Shown piece after piece: positions 8,595-16,236 of a DNA stretch of 33,245 nt. The first letter of the stretch is position 1; every line of letters begins with the position of its first letter. The position numbers and the translations under genes were made by a program. Origin of the DNA: a virus; IMG/VR virus record IMGVR_UViG_3300032053_008780, positions 1 to 33,245 of that record; one strand, given 5' to 3'. A model generated the notes under the pieces. It was not told the origin of the DNA. It made no database searches and was given only the letters and a program-made list of their open reading frames with translations.

Positions 8595-9341
8595 ATGCGT
8601 GAATTTGTAATCCATACTGGAAGCAATAAAAAAGCAGAAGTCATACCCCTTGGGGATATCCATTATGGACACAAGGTGTGTGATATAGCATTATTGAAAA
8701 CTATGGTTACTTATATTGGGAAAGGATCAAATAGGCGTTGGTTTGGAGTGGGTGATTTCATCGAAGGAATACCCGCGAATTATAAGATTCCTACCTGGGA
8801 ACAAGACAAAACCCCAGACGAACAACGAAAAGAAATTTCATCTATATTAAAACCAATAGCAAAAAAGGGGTTGTTCTTAATTGATGGTAATCATGAAGAA
8901 CGAATTCTAAATCAAACCTCTATATCCCCAGGTGGATTAATTTCTGAAATGCTTGGTATGGCATTCCATGATGAACCAGAATATATTAAAATTATTGTTC
9001 GTTCTGGAGCTGGTCAAGAACAAGAATACTTATTTGTAGTAGCCCATGGTGGTAGTGCTGCACTGTCAAACGACAAAGAATTTGAAGACCTTCGCAAATC
9101 ATTTCCTATGGGAGATGTATTTTGTCTAGGCCACGATCATCGTCTTCGTGTATTTCCAGGAGTACATTTCTACGAGAACGTTACTAAGAAATTTTATTGT
9201 GTAAGGTGTGGAACTTATTTACGTTATCCAAGTTATGCCTTCAAAAAACTCTTATCCCCTAATGCTTTAGGGAGTCCTAGAATTTACTTGTCATCAGAAC
9301 GCTATAAAATAGAAATTGATGTTACAGGTGATCTCGAATAG
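8595..9341 (+). CDS. Metallophosphoesterase (248 aa)
   Basis: The ATG at 8595 is chosen over one at 8568 because an AAAGGAG site stands seven bases before it and the predicted transcript starts near 8568. Motifs of the calcineurin-like family are in order: GDIHYGH near residue 20, GVGDF near 48, DGNHEER near 97, VAHGG near 145 and LGHDHRL near 174. It is unrelated in detail to the phosphoesterase at 5357, being longer and lacking the CHYP form. The neighbourhood of replicase and PhoH suggests nucleic-acid or nucleotide metabolism, but the substrate cannot be read from sequence. Confidence 0.85.
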   Translation: MREFVIHTGSNKKAEVIPLGDIHYGHKVCDIALLKTMVTYIGKGSNRRWFGVGDFIEGIPANYKIPTWEQDKTPDEQRKEISSILKPIAKKGLFLIDGNHEERILNQTSISPGGLISEMLGMAFHDEPEYIKIIVRSGAGQEQEYLFVVAHGGSAALSNDKEFEDLRKSFPMGDVFCLGHDHRLRVFPGVHFYENVTKKFYCVRCGTYLRYPSYAFKKLLSPNALGSPRIYLSSERYKIEIDVTGDLE

Positions 9342-9374
9342 TTCTATTTTAAATTCTACAACTAGGAGTTAATC

Positions 9375-10229
9375 GTGGCTGAAATTTATACCGGTGTGAA
9401 GACTCTTGCGGTTTCTACTGAAAAAATTAATGAACTTTATGAAAAAAGGGAAATTAGTCTTGAAGCATTAGATGGAAGAATGAATTTTCATCCTAACATG
9501 TTTGTTATTGTTACAGCTGGGGAAAGTCAGTCGGCTATTACAAGGGTTAAAGATAAGAAGTTACAGATAGTTAAAAGTAAACGTAAGTCCTTTGGGGTTC
9601 AATCTAGGAATAAAGAACAAGATATGGCTCTGGATTTACTATTAGACGATGATGTTAAAGTAGTAGTCTTAACTGGCAGGGCGGGAACTGGAAAAACTTT
9701 GATTTCGCTTTCGGCCTCGTTTGAGTTAATGAAAAAAGAAAAATATCGTAAACTTATTTTAACTCGCCCCATGACCCAGGTGGGTAAAAGAGAACTTGGG
9801 ATTTTACCAGGAAATGTAAATGAAAAGTTCGGACCTTATCTACAAAACTATATCAACAATATAGAACAACTTACTGGTTCAGACGATATGGAAATGCTTG
9901 CCGAAAAATATCCCATGGATCTAATACCTCTTCAATTAATTCGTGGAGCTTCTTGGATTGATTCATTTGTAATAGCGGATGAAATGCAATGTATTGATTT
10001 TTTTGAATTACTAACTTTGGGAACTCGTATTGGCGAAAATAGTAAAATTATAATCATGGGAGATCTCAAACAACGAGACGAAAAAATAGCTATAGAAAAG
10101 ACTGGTATCTATAAATTTGTTAACGATGCTCGAAGCAAAGCATCTGAATTTGTTGGAGTTGTTCAATTGGAAAAATGTGAACGAAGCGATGTTAGCGCTT
10201 TATTCGCGGACATATTCGAGGAAGAATAA
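9375..10229 (+). CDS. phoH: PhoH-like P-loop ATPase
   Basis: A GTG start follows an AGGAG site. The 284-residue product has Walker A TGRAGTGKT near residue 100, the PhoH-typical LTRPMTQVGKRELG near 132, a Walker B-like FVIADEMQ near 198, and GDLKQRD near 229. This is the PhoH/helicase-like fold common in large phages, thought to act in RNA or phosphate-stress metabolism; its true phage role is unsettled. The ~80 N-terminal residues before the ATPase are less typical. The stop overlaps the next start (TAATG). Confidence 0.92.
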   Translation: MAEIYTGVKTLAVSTEKINELYEKREISLEALDGRMNFHPNMFVIVTAGESQSAITRVKDKKLQIVKSKRKSFGVQSRNKEQDMALDLLLDDDVKVVVLTGRAGTGKTLISLSASFELMKKEKYRKLILTRPMTQVGKRELGILPGNVNEKFGPYLQNYINNIEQLTGSDDMEMLAEKYPMDLIPLQLIRGASWIDSFVIADEMQCIDFFELLTLGTRIGENSKIIIMGDLKQRDEKIAIEKTGIYKFVNDARSKASEFVGVVQLEKCERSDVSALFADIFEEE

Positions 10230-10534
10230 TGGATTCAACAGAAGATTATATTGAAGTACTTGAGAAAGAGAATATTGAACTTCAAGAAGAACTTGATCGG
10301 GTTGAATATAAACTTCAAGAAGCTGAAGATCAGATTCAGTTACTAGAACAACAATTAGACGAAGATAAAAAAAGTGAACTAAAAGATTCTTTGCTTCAAG
10401 AATCCATCAAAATGATTGAGGACATTTATCGAATTAATAAAGACCATAAAGATTCACCAATGCTAAAGGCTTTATTACTCGATAGAAAATACGATATGTT
10501 CCTAGAGTTGAGGCAGGAATATTTAGAACTATAA
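10229..10534 (+). CDS. Acidic coiled-coil hypothetical protein (101 aa)
   Basis: The ATG overlaps the phoH stop, so translation is coupled. Residues 5-55 form a long Glu/Leu heptad pattern (VLEKENIELQEELDRV) that predicts a coiled coil, followed by a mixed-charge helical end. No enzyme motif. It may serve as an assembly or adaptor protein; I do not recognise the family. Confidence 0.7.
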   Translation: MDSTEDYIEVLEKENIELQEELDRVEYKLQEAEDQIQLLEQQLDEDKKSELKDSLLQESIKMIEDIYRINKDHKDSPMLKALLLDRKYDMFLELRQEYLEL

Positions 10535-10541
10535 TAAACCT

Positions 10542-10772
10542 ATGGAAAAGCTTCGCATTATATCTTATGATCCCTGTTACTACGATAAAAATAGTTATAT
10601 GATAGTTGGACAATGGATTGAAGATCCCACCGATGAAGACTTAAATAGTTTAATCAATCAAAAATTTTATTTTCAAGGTATTGAATATCAGACTTGGTGT
10701 ATTAAACATATTAATTTATTTAAGAAAGACGGAACAGTAACTTTACTTGCCTTAAGACTTGGACGAAATTAA
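10542..10772 (+). CDS. Hypothetical protein (76 aa)
   Basis: Starts seven bases after the previous stop with no strong ribosome site. The small mixed alpha/beta-looking product has Trp, Tyr and Cys residues but no recognised motif. Its stop touches the stop of the minus-strand gene that begins at 10773, so the two genes converge with no spacer. Confidence 0.6.
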   Translation: MEKLRIISYDPCYYDKNSYMIVGQWIEDPTDEDLNSLINQKFYFQGIEYQTWCIKHINLFKKDGTVTLLALRLGRN

Positions 10773-10982
10773 CTAACGTTTGATTCGATTTAAAATTTCC
10801 ACCCAAATACGTTCATGACAAAAATATACAACAAAACCTATTGAGTTATAGGTCAAAGACAAGGCAATTGATTTAAATATTTCGCCAGTAAAATAATAAC
10901 TTACTAATGTTGCTAGAGTTATTGATAGAATTTTCCAGGAAAGAGTTTTAAGAAGAGTCTTGATGAAGTCTCTTTTGGTCAA
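10773..10982 (-). CDS. DUF2061-like small membrane protein
   Basis: A 69-residue protein with an N-terminal RDFIKTLLKTLSWKI segment, two hydrophobic segments (about 18-32 and 36-55), and the closing CHERIW motif that marks the DUF2061 family. The start is TTG, with GGAGG nine bases upstream. A paralogue lies at 23861-24073. It is the only minus-strand gene in this block and has its own likely promoter at 11003-11031. The family's role is unknown; it is presumed an inner-membrane protein. Confidence 0.8.
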   Translation of the reverse strand: MTKRDFIKTLLKTLSWKILSITLATLVSYYFTGEIFKSIALSLTYNSIGFVVYFCHERIWVEILNRIKR

Positions 10983-11002
10983 CGCATATGACCTCCAACT
11001 TA

Positions 11003-11031
11003 AGCATAAACCTTTTTAACAATAATAACAA
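11003..11031 (-). promoter_or_regulatory. Putative minus-strand promoter for the DUF2061-like gene
   Basis: Read on the minus strand: TTGTTA (11031-11026), 17-base spacer, TATGCT (11008-11003). The -10 is identical to that of the promoter at 3674-3679. The transcript would start about 15 bases before the TTG start codon. Confidence 0.5.
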
Positions 11032-11073
11032 GTAATAAAGAGAGATATAGAACAAGAAAAAGGAGAGAAAGAA

Positions 11074-11832
11074 ATGGCTTTAGTATCTATGGAGCATGTC
11101 GATGGTACTGTGCGAGGGGTTCTTACCGCCGAAAAGATTTTAGATACACCTAAAGAACTTGGCCCTAAAGAAAAGTTTCTATCTAAGAATCACAAGGTGG
11201 GGCTTTCAATTAACTTTCCACATTTTAGAACCTGTTGTCCTACAAAAATTTGTAATAGCTTCTGTTATGGCGCTATACGTGGAGCACATATTACTTATGA
11301 TAGATCCTTATTAAAGTATCTAAGGAACTACCATTCAGTTATTAATAATCCACCTGAAGTAATTGGAGAAAAAATCGCCGCAGAATTCCATAAACAAAAG
11401 AATTTTGATTTCATTAGATGGAATGGTGTAGGAGATCTATTTCCAGAAGCAGTTAAAGTAATCAACTATCTAATAGATAATCACCCAGACATTAAACTCT
11501 GGATAGTCACTAGAAAGCCTGAGATGGCCGTACAGATTAAATCTAGTCCTAATATATACATTATGTTTTCCCTTGACAAAAGTTCCCTAGATAGGCAAGA
11601 TAAGGTAAATAAACTAGGGGGCCACAGTAGACTTTATTTCTCTTACTTAAAGGTGGACAATAATGATCAAAACATGCCTCAAGATATTAGCATTGTATTT
11701 AATGCAAAGCAGCTTCGCAATCTTGATGAAACTAATGTGGGATTTTATTGCCCAGTTGATAACCGAAAAAACAAAAGTAAAAACGCCTGTATGTCTTGCA
11801 GAAAGTGCTTTAGTGAAAGTGTAATTAAATGA
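11074..11832 (+). CDS. Gp88-like cysteine-rich phage protein
   Basis: A 252-residue product behind an AAAAAGGAGAG site. It shows an N-terminal cluster CCPTKICNSFCYGA near 51-64, RWNGVGDLFPEA near 117, LWIVTRKPE near 143, MFSLDKSS near 162, and C-terminal Cys at CPVD and CMSCRKC (about 226-245). This pattern matches the Gp88-like phage proteins as I recall them: two Cys clusters framing a TIM-barrel-like centre, resembling radical-SAM or DUF5131-type proteins. Metal or Fe-S binding is inferred. The activity is unknown. The next ATG overlaps the stop (ATGA). Confidence 0.65.
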   Translation: MALVSMEHVDGTVRGVLTAEKILDTPKELGPKEKFLSKNHKVGLSINFPHFRTCCPTKICNSFCYGAIRGAHITYDRSLLKYLRNYHSVINNPPEVIGEKIAAEFHKQKNFDFIRWNGVGDLFPEAVKVINYLIDNHPDIKLWIVTRKPEMAVQIKSSPNIYIMFSLDKSSLDRQDKVNKLGGHSRLYFSYLKVDNNDQNMPQDISIVFNAKQLRNLDETNVGFYCPVDNRKNKSKNACMSCRKCFSESVIK

Positions 11833-12368
11833 GTACTTTACATTTCCCTCGTGAATTAACTCTGCAAGTATCAACAGGGAATGGTCCGAGAAAAATTCAT
11901 CTGGGGGGATTCAAATTAAAAGCCGCTAGCCCAATGACCATAGAGTTTATTTTGGGTTTTAACGTGGAAGATCTTTATCCATTGCTAGGGATTTCTACGT
12001 ATAAAAAGCAAGTAGATTTTAATGGAATTACCAAAGAAGCTTTAGAAGCTTTACTACTTGATGATATTCTTACTCAAGACGGTAGAACAATAACCATTAG
12101 TAGAATAAATTCATTTGAAGCACTAAAAATAACTAATATTTATCATGATATATGCTTTCAAATTAATGCTCGAATAACAGGTGATTTTGTAATTAATCCA
12201 TATGAAGATTTATTTAGAGAAATCAATCAACCAGTAGTAGAGGTTGAGCCTGAAAAAATTAAAAAGATTCTAAAGAAAAGACAAAAGAAACAACAGTCTA
12301 AAGTAAAAAAAGAATTAACTAGATCAAATAAAATATTTTTAAAAAACCTAGAGAGTTTTAATAAATAA
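11829..12368 (+). CDS. Hypothetical protein with basic tail (179 aa)
   Basis: Coupled to the previous gene by an ATGA overlap. The first ~135 residues look beta-rich and mixed. The last 40 are strongly basic (KKILKKRQKKQQSKVKKE), suggesting nucleic-acid or membrane-surface contact. No known motif was recognised. It is probably in the same transcript as the Gp88-like gene. Confidence 0.65.
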   Translation: MSTLHFPRELTLQVSTGNGPRKIHLGGFKLKAASPMTIEFILGFNVEDLYPLLGISTYKKQVDFNGITKEALEALLLDDILTQDGRTITISRINSFEALKITNIYHDICFQINARITGDFVINPYEDLFREINQPVVEVEPEKIKKILKKRQKKQQSKVKKELTRSNKIFLKNLESFNK

Positions 12369-12372
12369 TATC

Positions 12373-12401
12373 TTGCTTTTAAATTTTGGTTAGAGTAAAT
12401 T
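12373..12401 (+). promoter_or_regulatory. Putative promoter before the 43-aa membrane peptide
   Basis: TTGCTT (12373-12378), 17-base spacer, TAAATT (12396-12401). The first part (ATCTTGCTTTTAAAT) resembles the sequence at 3649 (ATCTTGCTGCTAAAAT). It is placed just after the previous stop and before an AGGAG ribosome site. Confidence 0.45.
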
Positions 12402-12422
12402 ATTCACAATAGGAGAATAAAT

Positions 12423-12554
12423 ATGAGCGAAGTAACTAATTATCTTAAAGAGACCATGAAAGATGGAATGAAACAGAATTTTATAGGTAGAGTAGCTAGA
12501 TCAATTATGACTTTCTTTTATTATATCGTTCAGTTAATAAAAAATAGTCTTTAA
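12423..12554 (+). CDS. Small single-pass membrane peptide (43 aa)
   Basis: A short gene with an AGGAG site seven bases before its ATG. The product has a charged N-terminal half (SEVTNYLKETMKDGMKQ) and one hydrophobic helix (ARSIMTFFYYIVQLI) near the C-terminus, ending in Lys-Asn-Ser-Leu. It sits between a promoter-like site and the next gene, with 15 bases to that gene's start. The site, frame and spacing support a real gene; function unknown. Confidence 0.6.
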   Translation: MSEVTNYLKETMKDGMKQNFIGRVARSIMTFFYYIVQLIKNSL

Positions 12555-12569
12555 CTAAAAGGAGTTAAA

Positions 12570-13283
12570 ATGAGTCAAGATGAAGTAGTAGATAATGTAA
12601 TTCAATTCCCCGGTAAGGTAGAACAACCAGCAGTTAACAATTGTGACTGTGGAGAGAAATGTACCTGTGAAGACGATCTTGAAATAGATACTCCCGAAGA
12701 CCTAGCAGATGCTGCTGCTGCTGCTTCGAATGCTCCGCCCCCAACCCCAGAAGCCTCTGTAGAAGCACCAACGCCTCCTAGTGACACCAAGAAGATTAAC
12801 CCACTAGAGGAGTTAAAGAAGACTCAGAAAACAGCTGCTGAGGGATTACAGAAGATTCTACAGAAGTATCCTCTTAGTAAGAAGGATGTAGCTATTGCTC
12901 TTCGTCAATTTGCAGTATTACATGGTTGTTTAGAGCGCTACTTGAATCTATTGGTTCAAGATTTCTTCCGGCTAGTTCAGGGCATTGAAGAAGATAAACA
13001 CAATCTATTTATCCTTGCCAATCAAGTAGCTACTCTTAATACTGTACTATTAGAAAAGAATGTTATCTCTCAAGACGAGATGCAAAATGCTTATATTAAA
13101 TGTATGGAAGAATCTAAACGTACTATTCAGGAAACTATTGAAAAGGTTACAAAAGAGCAAACTGAAGCTCCCGTAGCTCCTCAACCGGTAGAGAATCTCC
13201 CTCAAATAGTACCCGATAAACAAGAATTCGTTCCTCAAACGTCAGCTGACTTACCTGAGTCTGCTGTAAATCAACTTGTTTAA
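12570..13283 (+). CDS. Hypothetical protein with CxC cluster and Pro/Ala linker (237 aa)
   Basis: Start behind AAGGAG. Near residue 24 is a tight cysteine cluster CDCGEKCTC followed by acidic residues, a possible metal site. Residues ~48-70 are Ala/Pro-rich and disordered-looking; the Ala run comes from five GCT codons at 12711-12725. Residues ~85-200 form long amphipathic helices (LHGCLERYLNLLVQDFFRL). The last 45 residues are Pro/Glu/Val-rich. The final 137 bases overlap the opposite-strand gene at 13147-13707. Family not recognised. Confidence 0.7.
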   Translation: MSQDEVVDNVIQFPGKVEQPAVNNCDCGEKCTCEDDLEIDTPEDLADAAAAASNAPPPTPEASVEAPTPPSDTKKINPLEELKKTQKTAAEGLQKILQKYPLSKKDVAIALRQFAVLHGCLERYLNLLVQDFFRLVQGIEEDKHNLFILANQVATLNTVLLEKNVISQDEMQNAYIKCMEESKRTIQETIEKVTKEQTEAPVAPQPVENLPQIVPDKQEFVPQTSADLPESAVNQLV

Positions 13284-13707
13284 TTAATCCTGCCAGAGTA
13301 AATTCCTTAAGTAATAAAGCTTCATCTAAATTATCTTGATAATAATAATCGTCTTGTTCCTTACTATAGGATTTCTCTTTAAGGATTGATTTAATTCTTT
13401 TATGTAAGAGTTGTGCAATTTTAATTTCGGCTACCCGGTACATCAGTTTGGTTAGAGACCTAGCTTTTCTAAGTTTAGATCCTTGTTTAGAGTAGTAAGT
13501 ATGTAATAGTGAATCCCATACCATATAAATCTCTTGATATAAATCTTCACTGTCAATAACGTCTGGGAAGTCTAGCGGGTTATATTGAATTACTTTACAC
13601 ATTAGATCAAATGAATGTTTAGTATATAGAGAACGACCTTGGGCGACTTTAATTAAATCATCGGCGATATACTTATGAGAAAGTATAATATTAATGGTCT
13701 CAAGCAT
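13147..13707 (-). CDS. Possible phage sigma-70-like factor (186 aa)
   Basis: Residues 48-65 (VIDSEDLYQEIYMVWDSL) and the following LTKLMYRVAEIKIAQLLHKR resemble sigma region 2, and the end (LTFEERILVYRVLFEG with SLPVEELRE) resembles the first helices of region 4. Size is close to T4-type late sigma factors. This is pattern matching, not a proven assignment. Its ATG overlaps the stop of the nuclease gene upstream by eight bases, so it is coupled. Its 3' end overlaps the plus-strand gene ending at 13283 by 137 bases. It could alternatively be an unrelated helical protein. Confidence 0.5.
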   Translation of the reverse strand: MLETINIILSHKYIADDLIKVAQGRSLYTKHSFDLMCKVIQYNPLDFPDVIDSEDLYQEIYMVWDSLLHTYYSKQGSKLRKARSLTKLMYRVAEIKIAQLLHKRIKSILKEKSYSKEQDDYYYQDNLDEALLLKEFTLAGLIKQVDLQQTQVSQLTFEERILVYRVLFEGDSLPVEELRELQFALL

Positions 13708-14284
13708 TGCCTTCCCAGTTAGGAATGATATTCTTAAAAGACTTATTAAGATCGTTATAGTAAGCCATGCATTTCATTTCCATAGAATTATAAAACTGAG
13801 TAGCTTTAGTAGATGCACTACCGCTTATATATTGAAGCTTAGAGAATTCATCAGGATAATACTTTTTGAATCTGCGGATTGCGGCTTTATTTTGAGAAAG
13901 TAATTGACCCTTAACTTCTACCCAAATATCTAACTCAGGTAAATAGAAATCTGGGCAAAGAGAAGTAGTCCCATGTTTAATTTCTAAGAAAGGAAATACT
14001 TTAGGCTCATATATCCATTTGATTCTTTTATGATTAAACCATCTAGCCGTATTTGATTCCCAATTACTTCGAAAAAACTGATTCCCCAAGTCTTTACGTT
14101 TGCCAATAAAAGACTTTTTATTCTTTTTGATTAGGGGGGCTTTGCCGTCTAGTTCTAGAAGTTTATTTTGTATGGCATTTCGAGATTTAGCGAGGTAACC
14201 AGATAAAGCATTAATTGATTCATCTCTGTGGGCCTTAAGATAATCTGTTTCGCAGCAACTCCAAACTGTTCTTTTAAAAAACAT
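13700..14284 (-). CDS. PD-(D/E)XK nuclease with N-terminal DNA-binding domain
   Basis: Residues 6-46 (VWSCCETDYLK and YLAKSRNAIQNKLLEL) look like a SANT/Myb-type helix-turn-helix. The nuclease core follows: RSNWESNTARWF near 72-83 with E76, PDFYL at 111-115 with D112, and WVEVKG at 121-126 with E123 and K125. This layout is typical of free-standing phage homing-type endonucleases. Its ATG overlaps the amidase stop (TAATG), and its own stop overlaps the start of the sigma-like gene. Confidence 0.8.
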   Translation of the reverse strand: MFFKRTVWSCCETDYLKAHRDESINALSGYLAKSRNAIQNKLLELDGKAPLIKKNKKSFIGKRKDLGNQFFRSNWESNTARWFNHKRIKWIYEPKVFPFLEIKHGTTSLCPDFYLPELDIWVEVKGQLLSQNKAAIRRFKKYYPDEFSKLQYISGSASTKATQFYNSMEMKCMAYYNDLNKSFKNIIPNWEGNA

Positions 14285-14979
14285 TAGATCATTCCCAACA
14301 AAGACTCATCCGTATGACACTCTTTAGCTAAAAATTTTTCTTCTGCCTGCATAGATTTTGGCCCGAATATTCCATCTATCTTATCTGTGTAAAAACCAAG
14401 TTTAGATAATATAGTTTGCATATTAACAGCAACTTGTTTCCTACATTGTTCTAAATTAACTTTCATACCCGGACAACTCTTTACTAATTTCTTTTCACCA
14501 TTAATCATTTTCCAACCAGTAGTCTCAAGCTCCCTGTGACCCTGTACGTCAGAAGGAAAGAGACCTAATTGAAGACATTTAACGGCTATTAAATTTAAGG
14601 CTGTGCCCAATTGCTTAGCTGCAGGAGATTTTGGACTTAGGGTCTCGTCTGCCGGATCGTAAATAAGACAAACTCCTAAACATATCTTGTTCCATCTACC
14701 AACGTGCCAACTAACCTCTGTATCTTCTAAGGTTTTATAAATATCTCCATCTTCACCAATAGTATAATGATATGTATAGGAAGCGCAGCCTGTCGCTGAA
14801 ATATGATTATTGGGAGAAGTATCGTATTTAGCTATGGCCTCGATAGTTTTTTGAGCCCCAGCAGCCATTTGTTTCATCCCGGTACAATGTAGAATGATTT
14901 GTTTAATATCATTTGGGGTTCGTTGTTCGTTCTTTTTGGTTGGATGTCTAACTAATTGAGAAATAATATTTTTAATCAT
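14284..14979 (-). CDS. N-acetylmuramoyl-L-alanine amidase endolysin with PG-binding domain
   Basis: The start at 14979 is chosen because a GGAGGAAAAGA site precedes it; the longer in-frame reading overlaps the upstream gene. The 231-residue product is an Amidase_2/PGRP-type enzyme that cuts the MurNAc-L-Ala bond: IILHCTG (H31), YHYTIGEDGDIY, WHVG, GHRE near 137 and SCPG near 157, giving the usual His-His-Cys zinc ligands. The C-terminus (FYTDKIDGIFGPKSMQAEEKF) resembles a PG_binding_1 repeat. No signal peptide is seen, so release needs a holin; candidates lie at 18707-19359. Confidence 0.9.
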   Translation of the reverse strand: MIKNIISQLVRHPTKKNEQRTPNDIKQIILHCTGMKQMAAGAQKTIEAIAKYDTSPNNHISATGCASYTYHYTIGEDGDIYKTLEDTEVSWHVGRWNKICLGVCLIYDPADETLSPKSPAAKQLGTALNLIAVKCLQLGLFPSDVQGHRELETTGWKMINGEKKLVKSCPGMKVNLEQCRKQVAVNMQTILSKLGFYTDKIDGIFGPKSMQAEEKFLAKECHTDESLLGMI

Positions 14980-15517
14980 TCTTTTCCTCCTGCTGAGATT
15001 TAATTTTCTTAAGCCATTCTTTTTTGTGTTGATATTGTTCCTTGCGAAAAGCTTTTGCTTTTTCTTTATTGTAGTTAATTTTAATCTTAGGTGTTTTATT
15101 AAGAAGTAACGGTTTAGTTTCTTCAAACTTTTCTATATAAAGTTTCCAAATATAATCCTCAGTCACTAATTTAATTTCATCAAATTTAATTGCTATGTAT
15201 ACAAACCCAGCATCTATAGCCGCTTGTTTCTTCCGTTCATCCCGTTCCTGGATATCTTTAAGGCCAGTTTGGCCGCAGCCGAAAGCTACTTTATAATGTT
15301 GTCCACCCATAACTTCAATTACACATTTAAGATCTAGAAGTACCCAGTCAAAATGTTCACGACCAGACTTATGATTAGGATTAATTTTACAGACAGGATA
15401 TTCTTGAAGTACTTGATAATTTTGAAATAATTTACTAGAACGTAAAATATCTCCGACTATACGATGTAATTTACTGGCAGATTTTCGATACTCATATTTG
15501 AATCTAGAACTCTTCAC
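14972..15517 (-). CDS. VSR/PD-(D/E)XK-like endonuclease (181 aa)
   Basis: Core motifs fit a DUF559/VSR-like nuclease: QEYP with E39, HFDWVL with D57, IEVMGGQHY with E68 and H74, then KDIQERDERKKQAAIDAGF and VYIAIKFDE. The last 55 residues are strongly basic (KAKAFRKEQYQHKKEW), likely DNA-contacting. The start is a GTG with no proper ribosome site; a TACAAT element lies just upstream, so the message may be leaderless. The stop overlaps the amidase start by eight bases. Confidence 0.75.
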   Translation of the reverse strand: MKSSRFKYEYRKSASKLHRIVGDILRSSKLFQNYQVLQEYPVCKINPNHKSGREHFDWVLLDLKCVIEVMGGQHYKVAFGCGQTGLKDIQERDERKKQAAIDAGFVYIAIKFDEIKLVTEDYIWKLYIEKFEETKPLLLNKTPKIKINYNKEKAKAFRKEQYQHKKEWLKKIKSQQEEKND

Positions 15518-15523
15518 CTATGT

Positions 15524-15553
15524 ATTGTACTATAGAAACTATTAAAAAGTAAA
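15524..15553 (-). promoter_or_regulatory. Possible promoter giving a leaderless message
   Basis: On the minus strand: TTTACT (15553-15548), 18-base spacer, TACAAT (15529-15524). Initiation seven bases on would fall at 15517, the first base of the GTG start. The -10 equals that of the promoter at 18612-18617; the -35 is weak. Confidence 0.35.
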
Positions 15554-15853
15554 GAGCTTTGGAGACTGCCTCATACGGCTGGGGATATCGAGAAGATTTT
15601 TTTCTTGGACAAACGCGGCTAGATCATTAGCAAGATTATCATCGTCTATAAACTTTAAGCATCCGGTTACGTCTTCCGTTTTAGGGTTAGCAACTAAGAC
15701 GGCCTCTTCAATATAACACTTGCCGTCCACTGAACCCTTAGTGCCAACGAAAACAATAAATTCCCTAAGACCACTAGTAATGGTAGCTAGATGTATAAAC
15801 CGCTTGTCTCCCGGCATAGGAAAAATATTAGAATCTTTTATCTTAAAAGACAT
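15542..15853 (-). CDS. Hypothetical protein (103 aa)
   Basis: The ATG overlaps the stop of the zinc-ribbon gene upstream (TAATG). The product begins with a beta-rich part (FIHLATITSGLREFIVFVG) and ends in an amphipathic helix and a short basic tail. No motif recognised. It is the last gene of the minus-strand set that starts at 18576, before the possible internal promoter. Confidence 0.65.
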   Translation of the reverse strand: MSFKIKDSNIFPMPGDKRFIHLATITSGLREFIVFVGTKGSVDGKCYIEEAVLVANPKTEDVTGCLKFIDDDNLANDLAAFVQEKNLLDIPSRMRQSPKLFTF

Positions 15854-16236
15854 TAGATATCCTCTGATTTTAGTGAATCTATTTTAGCTGGGGGTGGTGG
15901 CGGGAGAGTAGTCTCTTTTTTAAACTTCTCAATATCATTTTGAAATTCAACAAGTTCGTGCTCAAGGGGATGACGAATATAATTATAGATATTGGGCAAC
16001 ATAATATTCTTACAAAAAACACACTCTAATACGTGTAAAATATCATAGCTTTGGCGCATAGGAACTCTTTGACCTAACACAACTTGAGCCGACGACGAGT
16101 ATTGAGCGAGATCAATTTGTTGAAACCACTTGTGTCCACACTTGTCACAGATAACGGGGGGATCAATTGGTCCGCCAGTATCATCTGTTACCGTGAGAAT
16201 AGATGTTCCATTAATGTTTTGAATTTGAGTGGGCAT
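15853..16236 (-). CDS. Zinc-ribbon-like hypothetical protein (127 aa)
   Basis: Two Cys pairs, CDKC near residue 30 and CVFC near 73, frame a central beta-rich stretch, as in a zinc ribbon. The C-terminus has an acidic helix and a five-Pro run (TLPPPPPAK). It is coupled to its neighbours on both sides by TAATG overlaps. Its role is unknown. Confidence 0.7.
   Translation of the reverse strand: MPTQIQNINGTSILTVTDDTGGPIDPPVICDKCGHKWFQQIDLAQYSSSAQVVLGQRVPMRQSYDILHVLECVFCKNIMLPNIYNYIRHPLEHELVEFQNDIEKFKKETTLPPPPPAKIDSLKSEDI

Noticed and set aside
12711-12725. (GCT)5 microsatellite
   Set aside because: It is a run of Ala codons in frame in a Pro/Ala linker; short and explained by coding.
13694-13903. 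Plus-strand open frame opposite the homing-type nuclease
   Set aside because: Opposite clear PD-(D/E)XK nuclease codons and without a ribosome site; a shadow.
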